Below, piece after piece: positions 43,230-52,264 of a DNA stretch of 64,000 bases. The position numbers and the translations under genes were made by a program. The stretch comes from JAEUKH01 sp964447205 (lineage in GTDB: Bacteria > Myxococcota_A > Polyangia > Polyangiales > Ga0077539). The notes below the pieces were generated by a model, which saw nothing but the letters and a program-made list of their open reading frames with translations, made no database searches and was not told the DNA's origin. Within the stretch, counting starts at the first letter, position 1. Every line of letters starts with the position of its first letter. The stretch spans positions 62,001-126,000 of the forward strand of contig CAYUSB010000007.1 in the NCBI GenBank assembly GCA_964447205.1. Reading direction: 5' to 3'.

Positions 43230-43793
43230 CACCCGGGCGGCCTCGCGGGCGCCTGCGACCATGTCCTCGAAGGCCCTCTCCTCGCGCTCAAGCTCAGGGA
43301 TGAGGTCTTCGAGGCGCTGCACGAGGGCCTCGCGGCGGACCGGGTCGCTCACGTTGCCGGCGCAGCGGGCCACCTCCTGCTCCAGGCCGCGGAGGGTGGA
43401 GGAGAGACGCGTCAGGGCCCCGCGGTGGCGGTCGCGGAGGCGGTAGACCTCCTGAGGGGGATTGCGGACGGCGTCGGAGAAACCCGCGGGGGCCACCATG
43501 AGCTCGGCCATGGGGCCGGCGTGGCAGCGGTTGAAGGGATCGGGCATCCGGCCCGCCCGCACCTCGGCGGTCACCCGACGGATGTCTGCGACCCGGTGGC
43601 TGCCGAAGCAGCGGGTGAAGGGGCGCACGATCTGGGTCTGGTGCTCCTGGGTGACCCGGGTGGCCCAGAGGCGGTGCGGGTCGCGGGCCCTGCGCCAGGC
43701 GACGAAACCAGCCAGGACGGCCAGCACGAGGCCGACGTTGAGCAGGATGTCGCCGCGGGTGCGGCGCTTTGGGGCAGAGGCTTCGTCGGACAT
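43224..43793 (-). CDS. Small single-pass membrane protein of unknown function
   Basis: The protein has 189 residues from the ATG at 43793 (MSDEASAPKRRTRGD). A cytoplasmic-looking basic N-terminus is followed by one transmembrane helix (ILLNVGLVLAVLAGFVAWR), then a largely helical extracytoplasmic or coiled region (PVRREALVQRLEDLIPELEREERAFEDMV). Two or three cysteines occur (RCFGSH, NRCHAG, ARCAG), perhaps forming disulfides. I do not recognise the family. It converges with the dehydrogenase and diverges from the HARE-HTH gene. A TGACA/TATGCA promoter-like pair is upstream on the minus strand. Confidence 0.7.
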   Translation of the reverse strand: MSDEASAPKRRTRGDILLNVGLVLAVLAGFVAWRRARDPHRLWATRVTQEHQTQIVRPFTRCFGSHRVADIRRVTAEVRAGRMPDPFNRCHAGPMAELMVAPAGFSDAVRNPPQEVYRLRDRHRGALTRLSSTLRGLEQEVARCAGNVSDPVRREALVQRLEDLIPELEREERAFEDMVAGAREAARVL

Positions 43794-44117
43794 GATGGGG
43801 GCACCGTCGCAGGGAGAGAGATCCGCGGAGGGGTGCATAGACCAAAGCGGCGGGGTTGTCACCGCAGGGGCGTTGGGGCTTTACGGTGGCGAGGCGGTGG
43901 GTGTAGCGTCGCCCGGGTGCGATGTCTGCGGGCGGGCCGAAGCGGGCCCAAGACAGCCCGGAGCGCGATGTCGCCGTGACGGTGGTTGAGGTCGTGTCGT
44001 GTGTGGCCCCGCGGAATGTGTCCGCGGAGATGACCCGCGACGCGAACACAGAGGAGGGGCCCTCGTAGAGAGGCGTTCCCCTCCGGCCGCCCGATGCCCC
44101 CAACCGAGAGGACCAAG
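43794..44117. other. 324-bp divergent intergenic region
   Basis: No gene is supported here. It contains the promoter-like pair of the small membrane protein gene at 43834-43862 and a GAGAGG ribosome-binding site for the HARE-HTH gene. TTGAGG at 43986-43991 may be part of a plus-strand promoter, but no good -10 element was found. Confidence 0.5.
43834..43862 (-). promoter_or_regulatory. Possible minus-strand promoter
   Basis: Read on the minus strand, GTGACA (43862-43857) and TATGCA (43839-43834) are spaced by 17 bases, 40 bases upstream of the ATG at 43793. Confidence 0.4.
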
Positions 44118-46295
44118 ATGACATTCACGGAGGCCGCTGAGGCCGTGCTGCGGAAGGCTGGAAAGCCCCTGCATTTCAAGAAGATTACCCTCTTCGCCAT
44201 CGAGCAGAACCTGCTGTCTCACGTCGGCAAGACGCCCGAGACCACGATGAGCACCCGGCTCGCCACCCTCACCAAAAAAGACCGCGGCGATCAGAACATC
44301 GTGCGCGTCAAGCCCGGGGTCTTCGGCCTTCGGGAGTGGGGGGCCACCGCCGAGGCCGGGGCCGACGAGGTCGAGGGTTCGGCCGCGGAGGAGGCCGAGG
44401 TCGAGGCCCCTGTGGCAGAGGCTCCTGCCGCGGTCGAGCGGGTGAGCCCGAAGGCCGCGGCTCCGCAGGGAGCTCCCGAGGGGCCTGGGGGTCGCGAGCG
44501 CCGCGAAGGCCGCGAAGGTCGCGAGGGCCGCGGTCGTGATGGCCGTGGGCGCCCCGAGGGCCGCCGCGACGGCCGTCCGGGCACGACCCCCCCGGCCCCG
44601 GGGGCGAATGCCCCGGGTCCAAGGGCGGGGGAGGCAGGGCCCGTCCTGGCCCCGGGTGCGGTCGAAGCTCCCACCGAAGCCCGCGGAGAGCCCCGGGGCG
44701 AGGGCAAACGCCGAGACCGTGACCGTGGACGCGGGCGCGACCGTGGCCGGGAGCGCCCCGCCCAGGCCGACGCCGAGACCAATGTCGCGCCCCGGGTGGC
44801 CGAGGAGTCACCGACCGTCCCCGTGGAGGCTGAGCTGGAGCCGGTCTCCGCCCCCGCAGCTCTGGCCGAGGCTTCGGAGCCGGAAGGCGCCGAAGTCTCC
44901 GAGGCCGTGGCCGAGGTCGCGGAGGTCAGCCCCTCCGAGGCGGCCCGGTTGGACGAGGCCGCCGAGGAGCTCGACCACACCGAGGTGACCCCTCCGGCCC
45001 CGGCCCCCTCGGCTCCCCGCGTCTTTACCCCCTCGGCGGCCCCTCCGCCGCGTCCGCGTCGTGAGGCCGCCGAGACGACCGACGAGCCGGTGGTGATGAG
45101 CGCCGACGAGCGCGACCGCTCGCAGCGGTTCGCGGTCGCCCAGGAGATGTTTCCCGAGGAGGACGACGACGAGGAGCCCCTCCTGGGGGGCGACGACAAG
45201 GCCGATGGCAACCGCCGTCGGCGGCGTCGGCGTCGTCGCGGCCGCCCCGAGGGCGAGGCCGGCGCCGAGGGCACGGATGTCGCGGCGACCGAAGTCCGCG
45301 AGGCCCGCCCCGACCGGGTCGAGGTCCGGGTCGAGCCCCGCGGCGAGCGCACCGATCGTCCCGAGCCCCGCGGCGACCGGGGCGAGTTCCGCGGCGAGCC
45401 GCGCGGCGATCGTGGCGACCGCGGCGAGCCGCGCGGCGACCGGGGCGACCGCGGCGACCGCGGCGAGCGCGGCGAGCGCCGTGAAGAGCGCGACCGCAAC
45501 GAGGGCAGCGAGGAGCTCGGGCGCGACACCGCCGACATCGTGGTGACCCTCCTGACCCGCCGCGACGACCGGCAGCCCGTGGCCCTGCGCCAGCTCGTCG
45601 ACGACGCGGTGCGGGCGGGCAAGCTCTCGGGCGAGGTCACCGTCCTGGTCGCCTCCGTGGCGGCGGCCGTCCGGGTCGACGGGGTGCGCCGTGCGGCCCG
45701 GGGCGAGCGCCCCCGGATGCGCCTCGCCGCGGGCCGGGTGGGCCTGGTCGACTGGACCCTGCCCCCCGAGCTCCTGCGGGCCGAGGCCGAGGCCCTCGTG
45801 GCCATCGAGCGCCTGCGCGAGCAGGCCCGGCGTTACGTCGTGCGCCGCCTCAACGAGCTGCCCCCGAGCTCGTTCGTGGAGGTGGCGGCCCTGCTCCTGG
45901 AGCGGCTCGGGATGTCCAACCTGCGGGTCTCGCGCCGTCCGGGGCTGCCCCAGGGCGAGGTGCATCTGTCCGGAGTTGCCCGCCGTGGGCCCGAGGAGCT
46001 GCCGGTGGCGGTGATCCTCAAGCGCGGAGGCGAGGTCGGGCGCGAGCGGGTCATCGAGATGCGGGGGTCTCTGCATCACTACGCCGGGGCCCAGGCCGTG
46101 TGGATCATCACCACGGGCAACATCTTCTCCGGGGCCCGCGACGAGGCCGCGGCCGCGGGTGCCTCGCCCGTGACCCTGGTCGACGGGGCCGCCCTCGGGC
46201 GCCTCCTCGACGAGCACGCCGTGCTCGTGCAGCACACCACCCTGGCCCTGCCCACCCTCGACGTCGACCTCTACGACGCCCTCCGCTCGGTCTAG
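44118..46295 (+). CDS. HARE-HTH and Mrr-like nuclease-domain fusion with RG/RD-rich linker
   Basis: The protein has 725 residues; the ATG at 44118 follows GAGAGG with good spacing. Residues 1-75 are a HARE-HTH winged helix (MTFTEAAEAVLRKAGKPLHFKKITLFAIEQNLL, RLATLTKKDRG, VFGLREWG), a domain tied to DNA binding in restriction enzymes and chromatin proteins. Residues about 80-470 are low-complexity, first Ala/Glu/Pro and then Arg/Asp/Gly/Glu repeats (RGDRGEPRGDRGD), plus KADGNRRRRRRRRRG basic tracts. The C-terminal 170 residues resemble an Mrr-type restriction fold: SFVEVAALLLERLGMSNLRVSRR, VAVILKRGG, AQAVWIITTGNIFSGARDEAAAAG and VTLVDGAALGRLL. The usual catalytic D-QxK pattern appears changed (ILK), so nuclease activity is uncertain. 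No methylase is nearby. Confidence 0.75.
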   Translation: MTFTEAAEAVLRKAGKPLHFKKITLFAIEQNLLSHVGKTPETTMSTRLATLTKKDRGDQNIVRVKPGVFGLREWGATAEAGADEVEGSAAEEAEVEAPVAEAPAAVERVSPKAAAPQGAPEGPGGRERREGREGREGRGRDGRGRPEGRRDGRPGTTPPAPGANAPGPRAGEAGPVLAPGAVEAPTEARGEPRGEGKRRDRDRGRGRDRGRERPAQADAETNVAPRVAEESPTVPVEAELEPVSAPAALAEASEPEGAEVSEAVAEVAEVSPSEAARLDEAAEELDHTEVTPPAPAPSAPRVFTPSAAPPPRPRREAAETTDEPVVMSADERDRSQRFAVAQEMFPEEDDDEEPLLGGDDKADGNRRRRRRRRRGRPEGEAGAEGTDVAATEVREARPDRVEVRVEPRGERTDRPEPRGDRGEFRGEPRGDRGDRGEPRGDRGDRGDRGERGERREERDRNEGSEELGRDTADIVVTLLTRRDDRQPVALRQLVDDAVRAGKLSGEVTVLVASVAAAVRVDGVRRAARGERPRMRLAAGRVGLVDWTLPPELLRAEAEALVAIERLREQARRYVVRRLNELPPSSFVEVAALLLERLGMSNLRVSRRPGLPQGEVHLSGVARRGPEELPVAVILKRGGEVGRERVIEMRGSLHHYAGAQAVWIITTGNIFSGARDEAAAAGASPVTLVDGAALGRLLDEHAVLVQHTTLALPTLDVDLYDALRSV
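45360..45485. repeat. GC-rich imperfect repeat encoding RGD/RGE tracts
   Basis: Imperfect 9- to 12-base repeats of the form CGCGGCGA(C/G) encode Arg-Gly-Asp/Glu and Pro-Arg-Gly-Asp units in the linker of the HARE-HTH protein. Such DNA is prone to copy-number change. Confidence 0.7.
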
Positions 46296-46366
46296 TCCAG
46301 GGCCCCCCGCCGATGGGCCCTTGAGGCTTGCGGCGGGGGCGGCGGTCCGGTAGTTCCCTCCGGGCC

Positions 46367-47896
46367 ATGTCCGACGAGAAGCTCCACCATACCCTCGCCT
46401 TTGTCGCCCGCGGCGGGGCTCCCCGCTACCACGAGAAGAACGCCCAGCAGGGCAAGCTCTTCGCCCGCGAGCGGATCGCTCGCCTCGTCGACCCCGACAG
46501 CTTCCTCGAAGACGCCCCCCTCGCCAACCACCTCGAGGCCGACCTCCCGGCCGATGGGGTCATCACGGGCACCGCCACCGTCGACGGGCGCCCCGTGGCC
46601 CTCATGGCCAACGACTCCACGGTGAAGGCGGGCTCGTGGGGGCGGCGTACGGTCGAGAAGATCCTGCGGGTGCAGGAGCTCGCTCAACGGCTCCAGTGCC
46701 CCATGCTCTACCTGGTCGACTCCGCCGGGGCCCGAATCACCGACCAGATCGAGATGTTTCCCGGCCGCCGCGGGGCCGGTCGGATCTTCTTCAACCAGGT
46801 CCAGATGTCGGGGCAGGTCCCCCAGGTGTGCCTGCTCTTCGGGCCCAGCGCTGCGGGAGGGGCGTACATCCCGGCCTTCTGCGACGTGGTGGTGATGGTC
46901 GAGGGCAACGCGAGCATGTACCTCGGGTCGCCCCGGATGGCCGAGATGGTCATCGGCGAGAAGGTCACCCTGGAGGAGATGGGCGGGGCCAAGATGCACT
47001 GTTCGGTGTCCGGATGCGGCGACGTCCTCGTGAAGTCCGAGGACGAGGCCATCGGGTGGGCCCGCAAGTACCTCGCGTTTATGCCCCAGAGCCACGCCGG
47101 GCGCCCCGCCCCGCACGACCCGGTGGCCCCGGCCCTCAGCGGCAAGACCTTCGGCCAGCTCGTCCCCGCCGACGAGAACAAGCCCTTCAACATGTTTCAC
47201 CTCTTGCGCGAGCTCGTCGACGCCGGGAGCCTCCTGGAGGTCAAGGCCCTCTTCGCCCGGGAGATCATCACGGCCTTCGCCCGCATCGACGGCCGCCCCG
47301 TGGGGATCGTGGCCAACCAGCCCTTCTACAAGGGCGGGGTCCTCTTCGTCGACAGCGCCGACAAGGCCGCGCGCTTCATCACCCTCTGCGACGCCTTCAA
47401 CATCCCCCTCCTCTACCTCGCTGACGTCCCGGGCTTCATGATCGGGACCCAGGTCGAGCGCCAGGGGATCATCCGGGCCGGGGCCAAGATGATCGCGGCG
47501 GTGGCCGACGCCCGGGTCCCCAAGATCTCGGTCATCGTGCGCAAGGCCTACGGGGCGGGCCTGTACGCCATGTGCGGCCCGGCCTTCGAGCCCGACGTGT
47601 GCCTCGCCCTGCCGACGGCCAGCATCGCCGTGATGGGCCCGAGCGCCGCCGTCAACGCCGTGTATTTCAACAAGATCCAAGAGGTGGCCGAGGGCCCCGA
47701 GCGTGAGGCCTTCGTGCAGCGTCTGCGCGACGAGTACCGGGCCGACGTCGACCTCTACAAGCTGGCCAGCGAGATGGTCATCGACGGGATCGTACCCTTC
47801 CCGGCCCTGCGCGGCGAGATCGTGCGGTGGCTCGTGCGCCTCGACAGCAAGCTCTCCCCGCGCCCCGGCAAGCACCACATGGTCACCCCTGTGTGA
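46367..47896 (+). CDS. Acyl-CoA carboxylase, carboxyltransferase beta subunit
   Basis: The protein has 509 residues with the ATG at 46367 (MSDEKLHHTLAF). It transfers carboxyl from carboxybiotin to acetyl-, propionyl- or related CoA. Both crotonase-like halves are present: QGKLFARERIARLVDPDSFLE, LYLVDSAGARITDQ, FGPSAAGGAYIPAFCD, GSPRMAEMVIGEKV, then PVGIVANQPFYKGGVLFVDSADKAARFITLCDAFNIPLLYLADVPGFMIGTQVE, with GGAKMHCSVSGCGD in the middle. The AGGAY and PGFMIGT motifs form oxyanion holes. The biotin carboxylase/carrier subunit is not in the window. Substrate (acetyl, propionyl or methylcrotonyl) cannot be decided from sequence alone. Confidence 0.9.
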   Translation: MSDEKLHHTLAFVARGGAPRYHEKNAQQGKLFARERIARLVDPDSFLEDAPLANHLEADLPADGVITGTATVDGRPVALMANDSTVKAGSWGRRTVEKILRVQELAQRLQCPMLYLVDSAGARITDQIEMFPGRRGAGRIFFNQVQMSGQVPQVCLLFGPSAAGGAYIPAFCDVVVMVEGNASMYLGSPRMAEMVIGEKVTLEEMGGAKMHCSVSGCGDVLVKSEDEAIGWARKYLAFMPQSHAGRPAPHDPVAPALSGKTFGQLVPADENKPFNMFHLLRELVDAGSLLEVKALFAREIITAFARIDGRPVGIVANQPFYKGGVLFVDSADKAARFITLCDAFNIPLLYLADVPGFMIGTQVERQGIIRAGAKMIAAVADARVPKISVIVRKAYGAGLYAMCGPAFEPDVCLALPTASIAVMGPSAAVNAVYFNKIQEVAEGPEREAFVQRLRDEYRADVDLYKLASEMVIDGIVPFPALRGEIVRWLVRLDSKLSPRPGKHHMVTPV

Positions 47897-47952
47897 TCCC
47901 CGGGGCACGTTCGCCGTTGCGCCCGACGCCCGGAGTTCTCCACACTGCCGCC

Positions 47953-48720
47953 ATGAACCCCTCGTTGTCTCGTCACCCCGCGGTCCGCGTCCTCGGGGTG
48001 GCCCTCGGGATCGTCGGGGCCTGCGCCTCGTCGCCCGCCCCGATGACCCCACGCGACGCCGCCGCGGTGGTCGACACCCCCGCCCCGACGCCCGACACGC
48101 CCGCGGTGGCCGTCGACGTCCCGGCCCCGCCCGCCGACGCCCCGGCCGCGGGGTTTGTGCCCATGGCCTTTCTGTCAGCCCAGCCCGTGCGGTCGTTCGC
48201 CGAGGCCCCCGCCCCGATGCTCTCGGCCTCTCGCCGCTACCGGGCCGTGGTCGAGACCGACGTCGGGACCGTCACCCTCGACCTTCACAACGTCGAGACC
48301 CCCATCACGGTCAACAGCTTCGTCTGGCTCGCCCGCAACCGCTTCTTCGAGGGCATCGCGTTTCACCGGGTGATCGACAACTTCGTGGTCCAGGGCGGCG
48401 ACCCCGGGACCGTCGACGGCCCGCGTTCCACCTGGGGCCGGGGCAGCCCGGGCTACCGCTTCGGGGTCGAGATCGTCGACGACCTGCGCTTCGACGCCCC
48501 CGGGGTTCTTGGGATGGCCCGCAGCTCCGACCCCAACAGCAACGGGTCGCAGTTCTACATCACCCTCGCTCCGCAGCCGAGCCTCGACGGGCAGTACACG
48601 GTCTTCGGCCGGGTGACCGACCCCGCGGGCCTGGCCACGCTCGGACGGATCGTCCGGGGACAGCCTCCCGCCGAGCCCACCCGCATCACCCGGGTCACCA
48701 TCGAAGAGGCCCCGCGCTGA
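47953..48720 (+). CDS. Cyclophilin-type peptidyl-prolyl isomerase lipoprotein
   Basis: The protein has 255 residues. The N-terminus (RHPAVRVLGVALGIVGACASS) is a lipoprotein signal with lipobox VGAC. An Ala/Pro/Asp linker precedes the cyclophilin domain from about residue 95: YRAVVETDVGTVTLDLHNVETPITVNSFVWLARNRFFEGIAFHRVIDNFVVQGGDP, with the catalytic Arg in FHRV, and SNGSQFYITLAPQPSLDGQYTVFGRV. The enzyme assists folding by isomerising prolyl bonds, here probably in the periplasm. It begins 56 bases after the carboxylase stop and is followed immediately by another exported protein gene. Neighbouring genes suggest an envelope role. Confidence 0.9.
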   Translation: MNPSLSRHPAVRVLGVALGIVGACASSPAPMTPRDAAAVVDTPAPTPDTPAVAVDVPAPPADAPAAGFVPMAFLSAQPVRSFAEAPAPMLSASRRYRAVVETDVGTVTLDLHNVETPITVNSFVWLARNRFFEGIAFHRVIDNFVVQGGDPGTVDGPRSTWGRGSPGYRFGVEIVDDLRFDAPGVLGMARSSDPNSNGSQFYITLAPQPSLDGQYTVFGRVTDPAGLATLGRIVRGQPPAEPTRITRVTIEEAPR

Positions 48721-48721
48721 A

Positions 48722-49294
48722 ATGGCCGCCTCCAAGCCCCCGCCCGAACCCCCGCCCCCGGGTCCCCCCCCGAAGGCCCCGTCGTGGGCGGCGGCGGTGG
48801 TGTTCTTCATCGTGGTGGGGGTGGTGGCCATCGTGGTGGCCTCGCAGCCTCCGCGTCAGGGCGACCGCGACCGCGACCCCCTGGAGCTCGCCGATCAACG
48901 CGAGCTCGGGGCCGTGGTGGCCGCGGTGTCCGGGGTGATCCGGTCGGACGGAGAGGCGGCCGAAGACGCGGCCCTGCGGCGCCTCGAGGCCCTGCGCCCC
49001 CAGAGCCCCGGGGCGGCCGATCTGCGCGACGCCTGCGTGAGCACCTACCGCGGGACCCACGACGCCCAACGGGCCATGGCCCAGGTTCGGGCGATGCTCC
49101 CGGGCGACGGGGGCCTTCCCGCCCCGGGCGACGAGGCCCGGATGCGGACCCTCCTCGACCAGAGCCAGCGCCTCGTGTCCGAGGCCCGCGAGTCCCACCT
49201 GCGCTGCGTGGGCCTGTACGAGCAGGCCGCGGCCCGTCTCGGGGTCACCCCCGCCCGGCGCAGGTCGTCAGGAGCCGCGGAGGACGCCCGGTGA
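48722..49294 (+). CDS. Single-pass membrane protein, helical, unknown function
   Basis: The protein has 190 residues, starting one base after the cyclophilin stop. A Pro-rich N-terminus of 20 residues precedes one transmembrane helix (SWAAAVVFFIVVGVVAIVVASQ), and the rest is helical with Ala/Arg/Asp-rich heptads (ELGAVVAAVSGVIRSDGEAAEDAALRRLEALRP, RMRTLLDQSQRLVSEARESH). Two cysteines occur (DACVSTYRG, LRCVGLYEQ). The family is not recognised. It is likely cotranscribed with the cyclophilin and, by GTGA overlap at 49291, with the PI-PLC-like gene. Confidence 0.75.
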   Translation: MAASKPPPEPPPPGPPPKAPSWAAAVVFFIVVGVVAIVVASQPPRQGDRDRDPLELADQRELGAVVAAVSGVIRSDGEAAEDAALRRLEALRPQSPGAADLRDACVSTYRGTHDAQRAMAQVRAMLPGDGGLPAPGDEARMRTLLDQSQRLVSEARESHLRCVGLYEQAAARLGVTPARRRSSGAAEDAR

Positions 49295-50274
49295 GGTGGG
49301 GCCCGGTCCTCGGGGCGACCCTCCTCGGGGCCTGCGGCGAGGCCTCTCCGGCCCACGTCGACGGGGGCCTCCCGACCGACGTATCGGCTCCCGACGTCAC
49401 GGCCACGGACACCCCCGCAGCGCAGGCGGACACAGGGGAGCTCAGCCCGGATGTCCCCTTCGCGTGTGTGCGCGCTCCCCGGGAGAAGGCCTGGGACGGG
49501 CGCTGCAACGGCCGCGCGGCCCTGTGCGGCCGGGCCTTCGACGCCGTCAGCTACGTCACCACCCACAACGCCATGAGCGCCGCCGAGCACCGGTACATCG
49601 CCCCCAACCAGACCCACGGGATCGCCCGGCAGCTCCGAGATGGGGTTCGTGGGTTGATGCTCGACCTCCACGACGACCGCGGGGTGGTGAGCCTCTGTCA
49701 CGGGGTCTGCTCCCTCGGCCGGATGCCCCTGGAGGAGGGCCTCTGCGCGGTCGGGCAGCACCTCGACGCCGAGCCGGGCTCGGTGGTCACCCTCATCCTG
49801 GAGAGCTACGTCTCGGCCGCCGCCCTCCAACCCGCCTTTCGTGCCGCGGGGCTGCTCGACGACGCCCACGTCCAGCCTGCGGGGGCGCCGTGGCCGACCC
49901 TGGGGGAGATGGTGCGGGCGGGGCGGAGGCTGGTGGTCCTGACCGACCGCGACGGGGGACGCAGGCCCTGGCTCCACGACGTTTGGGACTACGCCCAGGA
50001 GACCCCCTTCTCCGCGACCGAACCCCCGCAGCTCTCGTGCGCCCCCAACCGCGGTCGGTCGGCCAACACCCTCTTCATCTTCAATCACTTCCTGACCCAG
50101 CTCTCGGGGTTTCCGCACCTCGCCCGGCAGGTCAATTTCAACCCCTTCCTCCTGGAGCGGGCCCGAGCCTGCGCGGCCTCCCGGGGGCGCCTGCCCAACT
50201 TCGTGACCGTGGATTTCTACGAGATCGGCGACGTCGCGGCGACGGTGGAGGCCCTCAACGGGTTCGCGGATTGA
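49291..50274 (+). CDS. PI-PLC X-domain-like lipoprotein
   Basis: The protein has 327 residues; the GTG overlaps the upstream stop, and GGAGG lies ten bases before it. The N-terminus VRWGPVLGATLLGAC gives a lipobox LGAC. The domain contains SYVTTHNAMSAAEH (His-92), GIARQLRDGVRGLMLDLHDDRG and SLCHGVCSLG (His-137), in the order and near the spacing of the two catalytic histidines of bacterial phosphatidylinositol-specific phospholipase C. NPFLLERARACAASRGRLPNFVTVDFYEIGD is a later conserved segment. It is predicted to cleave phosphodiester head groups of phospholipids, surface-anchored; substrate unknown. The linker after Cys-15 is Asp/Ala/Pro-rich. Confidence 0.85.
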   Translation: MRWGPVLGATLLGACGEASPAHVDGGLPTDVSAPDVTATDTPAAQADTGELSPDVPFACVRAPREKAWDGRCNGRAALCGRAFDAVSYVTTHNAMSAAEHRYIAPNQTHGIARQLRDGVRGLMLDLHDDRGVVSLCHGVCSLGRMPLEEGLCAVGQHLDAEPGSVVTLILESYVSAAALQPAFRAAGLLDDAHVQPAGAPWPTLGEMVRAGRRLVVLTDRDGGRRPWLHDVWDYAQETPFSATEPPQLSCAPNRGRSANTLFIFNHFLTQLSGFPHLARQVNFNPFLLERARACAASRGRLPNFVTVDFYEIGDVAATVEALNGFAD

Positions 50275-50282
50275 CAAGGGGC

Positions 50283-50305
50283 CCCGGGGGCTGCAACACC
50301 CCGGG
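50283..50305 (+). terminator. GC hairpin after the PI-PLC-like gene
   Basis: CCCGGGG (50283-50289) and CCCCGGG (50299-50305) form a perfect 7-bp stem with a nine-base loop, between a stop and the ABC-F start. No U-tract follows, so it might attenuate instead of terminate. Confidence 0.4.
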
Positions 50306-50320
50306 CGCGGTGACTGGGAT

Positions 50321-52264
50321 ATGACGCTTTTGCAGGTCGATCGGGTCAGCTTCGGGTACGGGGCCGACGTGCTCTTCGAGGATGTCTCGTTCTCCCTCGC
50401 GGCGGGCGAGCGCCTCGCCCTGGTGGCTCCCAACGGGCAGGGAAAGAGCTCGCTCCTGAAAATCCTCGCGGGCGAGCTCGCTCCCGACGAGGGGCGGGTT
50501 CTTATGCCCAAAGGGACCCGGGTGGGATACCTCCACCAGGCCATCGACCCCGACCCCCAGGGCACCGTCGGCGAGGCCCTGATGGCTCCCTTCGCGGAGG
50601 CCCGCGCGGCCCGGGAGGCCCTCACCGAGGCCGAGCACGCGGCGGCTTCGGGCGACCCCGCGGCCCTCGACGCCCTGGCCCGGGCCATGGACACCCACCA
50701 CCGGGTCGGGGCCGACGCCATCGAGCGCGAGGTGAGCACGGTGGCCCATCGGGTGGGGTTCTCCGACGGCGACCTCGACCGACCGGTACGCTCGCTGTCG
50801 GGGGGCGAGCGGGGGCGGTTGTCGCTCGCGGTGGTCCTCGTCCAGCGGCCCGATGTTCTCCTGCTCGACGAGCCCACCAACCACCTCGACCTGGAGAGCA
50901 CGGCCTGGCTGGAGGGGTTTCTGACGCAGTTTGCCGGGGCCGTGGTGGTGGTCTCCCACGACCGGGCCTTCCTCGACGCCACCTGTCCGCGGACGGGAGA
51001 GCTCGGCCTCGTGCGGTTTCGGCACTACCCCGCCCCGTACACGAAGTACCTCGTGCTGCGGGAGGAGGACATCGCCCGGGAGCGCCGCGAGGTGGAGCTT
51101 CAGCGCCAGGAGATCGCCCGCACCGAGGACTTCATCCGCCGCAACCTCGCGGGCCAGAAGACCAACATGGCCAAAGGGCGGCGCAAGATGCTCGACAAGC
51201 TCGTGCGCCTCGACAACCCCGAGGACATCTGGGCCGACGCCCGCAAGCTCGGGCTGCGGTTTGTCCCGGGCCGGCGCTCGGGTGACATCGTGCTCGAAGC
51301 CCAGGGGCTCGGGGCCACCCGAGGGGGAAGGGTTCTGTTTGCGGGGGTCGATCTGCTCGTGCGGCGGGGCGAGCGCATCGCCATCGTGGGCCCCAACGGG
51401 GCGGGCAAGAGCACCCTCCTCAAGCTCCTGGCGGGCATCGCCTCCCCCGAGGTCGCCGGGTGCTCGGACGCGGGCGAGGTGCGGCGCGGGACCAACCTCG
51501 ACGTGGGCTACTTCGACCAGCACCTGGAGTCCCTCGACGCCCGGGGGTCGCTGATCGAGGAGGTTCGGGCGGTGCGGCCCGACATGGTCAACGACGCGGC
51601 CCGGCAGTACCTGTCGCGGTTCCGGTTCTACGGCGACGACCCGTTTCGGGCCGTGGGGTCGCTCTCGGGGGGCGAGCGCACCCGCCTGGCCCTGGCCAAG
51701 CTGCTGCTCGTGCAGCGCAACCTCCTCCTCCTCGACGAGCCCACCAACCACCTCGACATCCCCGCCTGCGAGATCCTCGAGGAGGCCCTGCGGCACTATG
51801 ACGGGACGGTGGTCCTGGTCTCCCACGACCGCTTCTTCCTCGACCGGGTCTCGACGCGGGTCCTGCACCTGGAGGGCGGGGCCGTGACCTCGTACCCGGG
51901 CGGGTTCGCTGACTACACGGGACGGCGTAAGGGTGGGGCCGTGAGCGTAGGGGCCGACGCCTTGGGGCCTCCGGGGGCCCCGAGCCGGGCGGCGACCCCG
52001 AGTGTGCCCCCGTCGCGGGAGAGCCACGACGAGCGGAGGCGACGGCAGCGGGAGGCCGAGAAGCGGCTCAAGCGCGTGGCCGAGCTGGAGACCCAGATCG
52101 CCGACGGGGAGGGGCGGCTCAAGGCCTTGCGGGCCGAGCTCCTCGACGCCTCCCTCGGGTGGGAGCGCCTGGCACGACTGGCCGAACGCGAGCAAAAGCT
52201 GGCCCGCGAGGTCGACGGCTGGACCGAGACGTGGATGAAGCTCTCCGAGGCGAACGATGACTGA
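50321..52264 (+). CDS. ABC-F family ATPase
   Basis: The protein has 647 residues with two ABC domains and no membrane part, the ABC-F layout of ribosome-acting translation factors and Uup-like proteins. Domain 1 has Walker A APNGQGKSS and signature SLSGGERGRLSLA; domain 2 has GPNGAGKST and SLSGGERTRLALAK. Each is followed by LLLDEPTNHLD. The inter-domain linker has helical arm residues (ERREVELQRQEIARTEDFIRRNLAGQKTNMAKGRRKMLDKL). The C-terminus is a coiled coil (RRRQREAEKRLKRVAELETQIAD), as in Uup-like members. Which subfamily (Uup, EttA, other) is not settled. Its last codons overlap the next gene by eight bases. Confidence 0.93.
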   Translation: MTLLQVDRVSFGYGADVLFEDVSFSLAAGERLALVAPNGQGKSSLLKILAGELAPDEGRVLMPKGTRVGYLHQAIDPDPQGTVGEALMAPFAEARAAREALTEAEHAAASGDPAALDALARAMDTHHRVGADAIEREVSTVAHRVGFSDGDLDRPVRSLSGGERGRLSLAVVLVQRPDVLLLDEPTNHLDLESTAWLEGFLTQFAGAVVVVSHDRAFLDATCPRTGELGLVRFRHYPAPYTKYLVLREEDIARERREVELQRQEIARTEDFIRRNLAGQKTNMAKGRRKMLDKLVRLDNPEDIWADARKLGLRFVPGRRSGDIVLEAQGLGATRGGRVLFAGVDLLVRRGERIAIVGPNGAGKSTLLKLLAGIASPEVAGCSDAGEVRRGTNLDVGYFDQHLESLDARGSLIEEVRAVRPDMVNDAARQYLSRFRFYGDDPFRAVGSLSGGERTRLALAKLLLVQRNLLLLDEPTNHLDIPACEILEEALRHYDGTVVLVSHDRFFLDRVSTRVLHLEGGAVTSYPGGFADYTGRRKGGAVSVGADALGPPGAPSRAATPSVPPSRESHDERRRRQREAEKRLKRVAELETQIADGEGRLKALRAELLDASLGWERLARLAEREQKLAREVDGWTETWMKLSEANDD

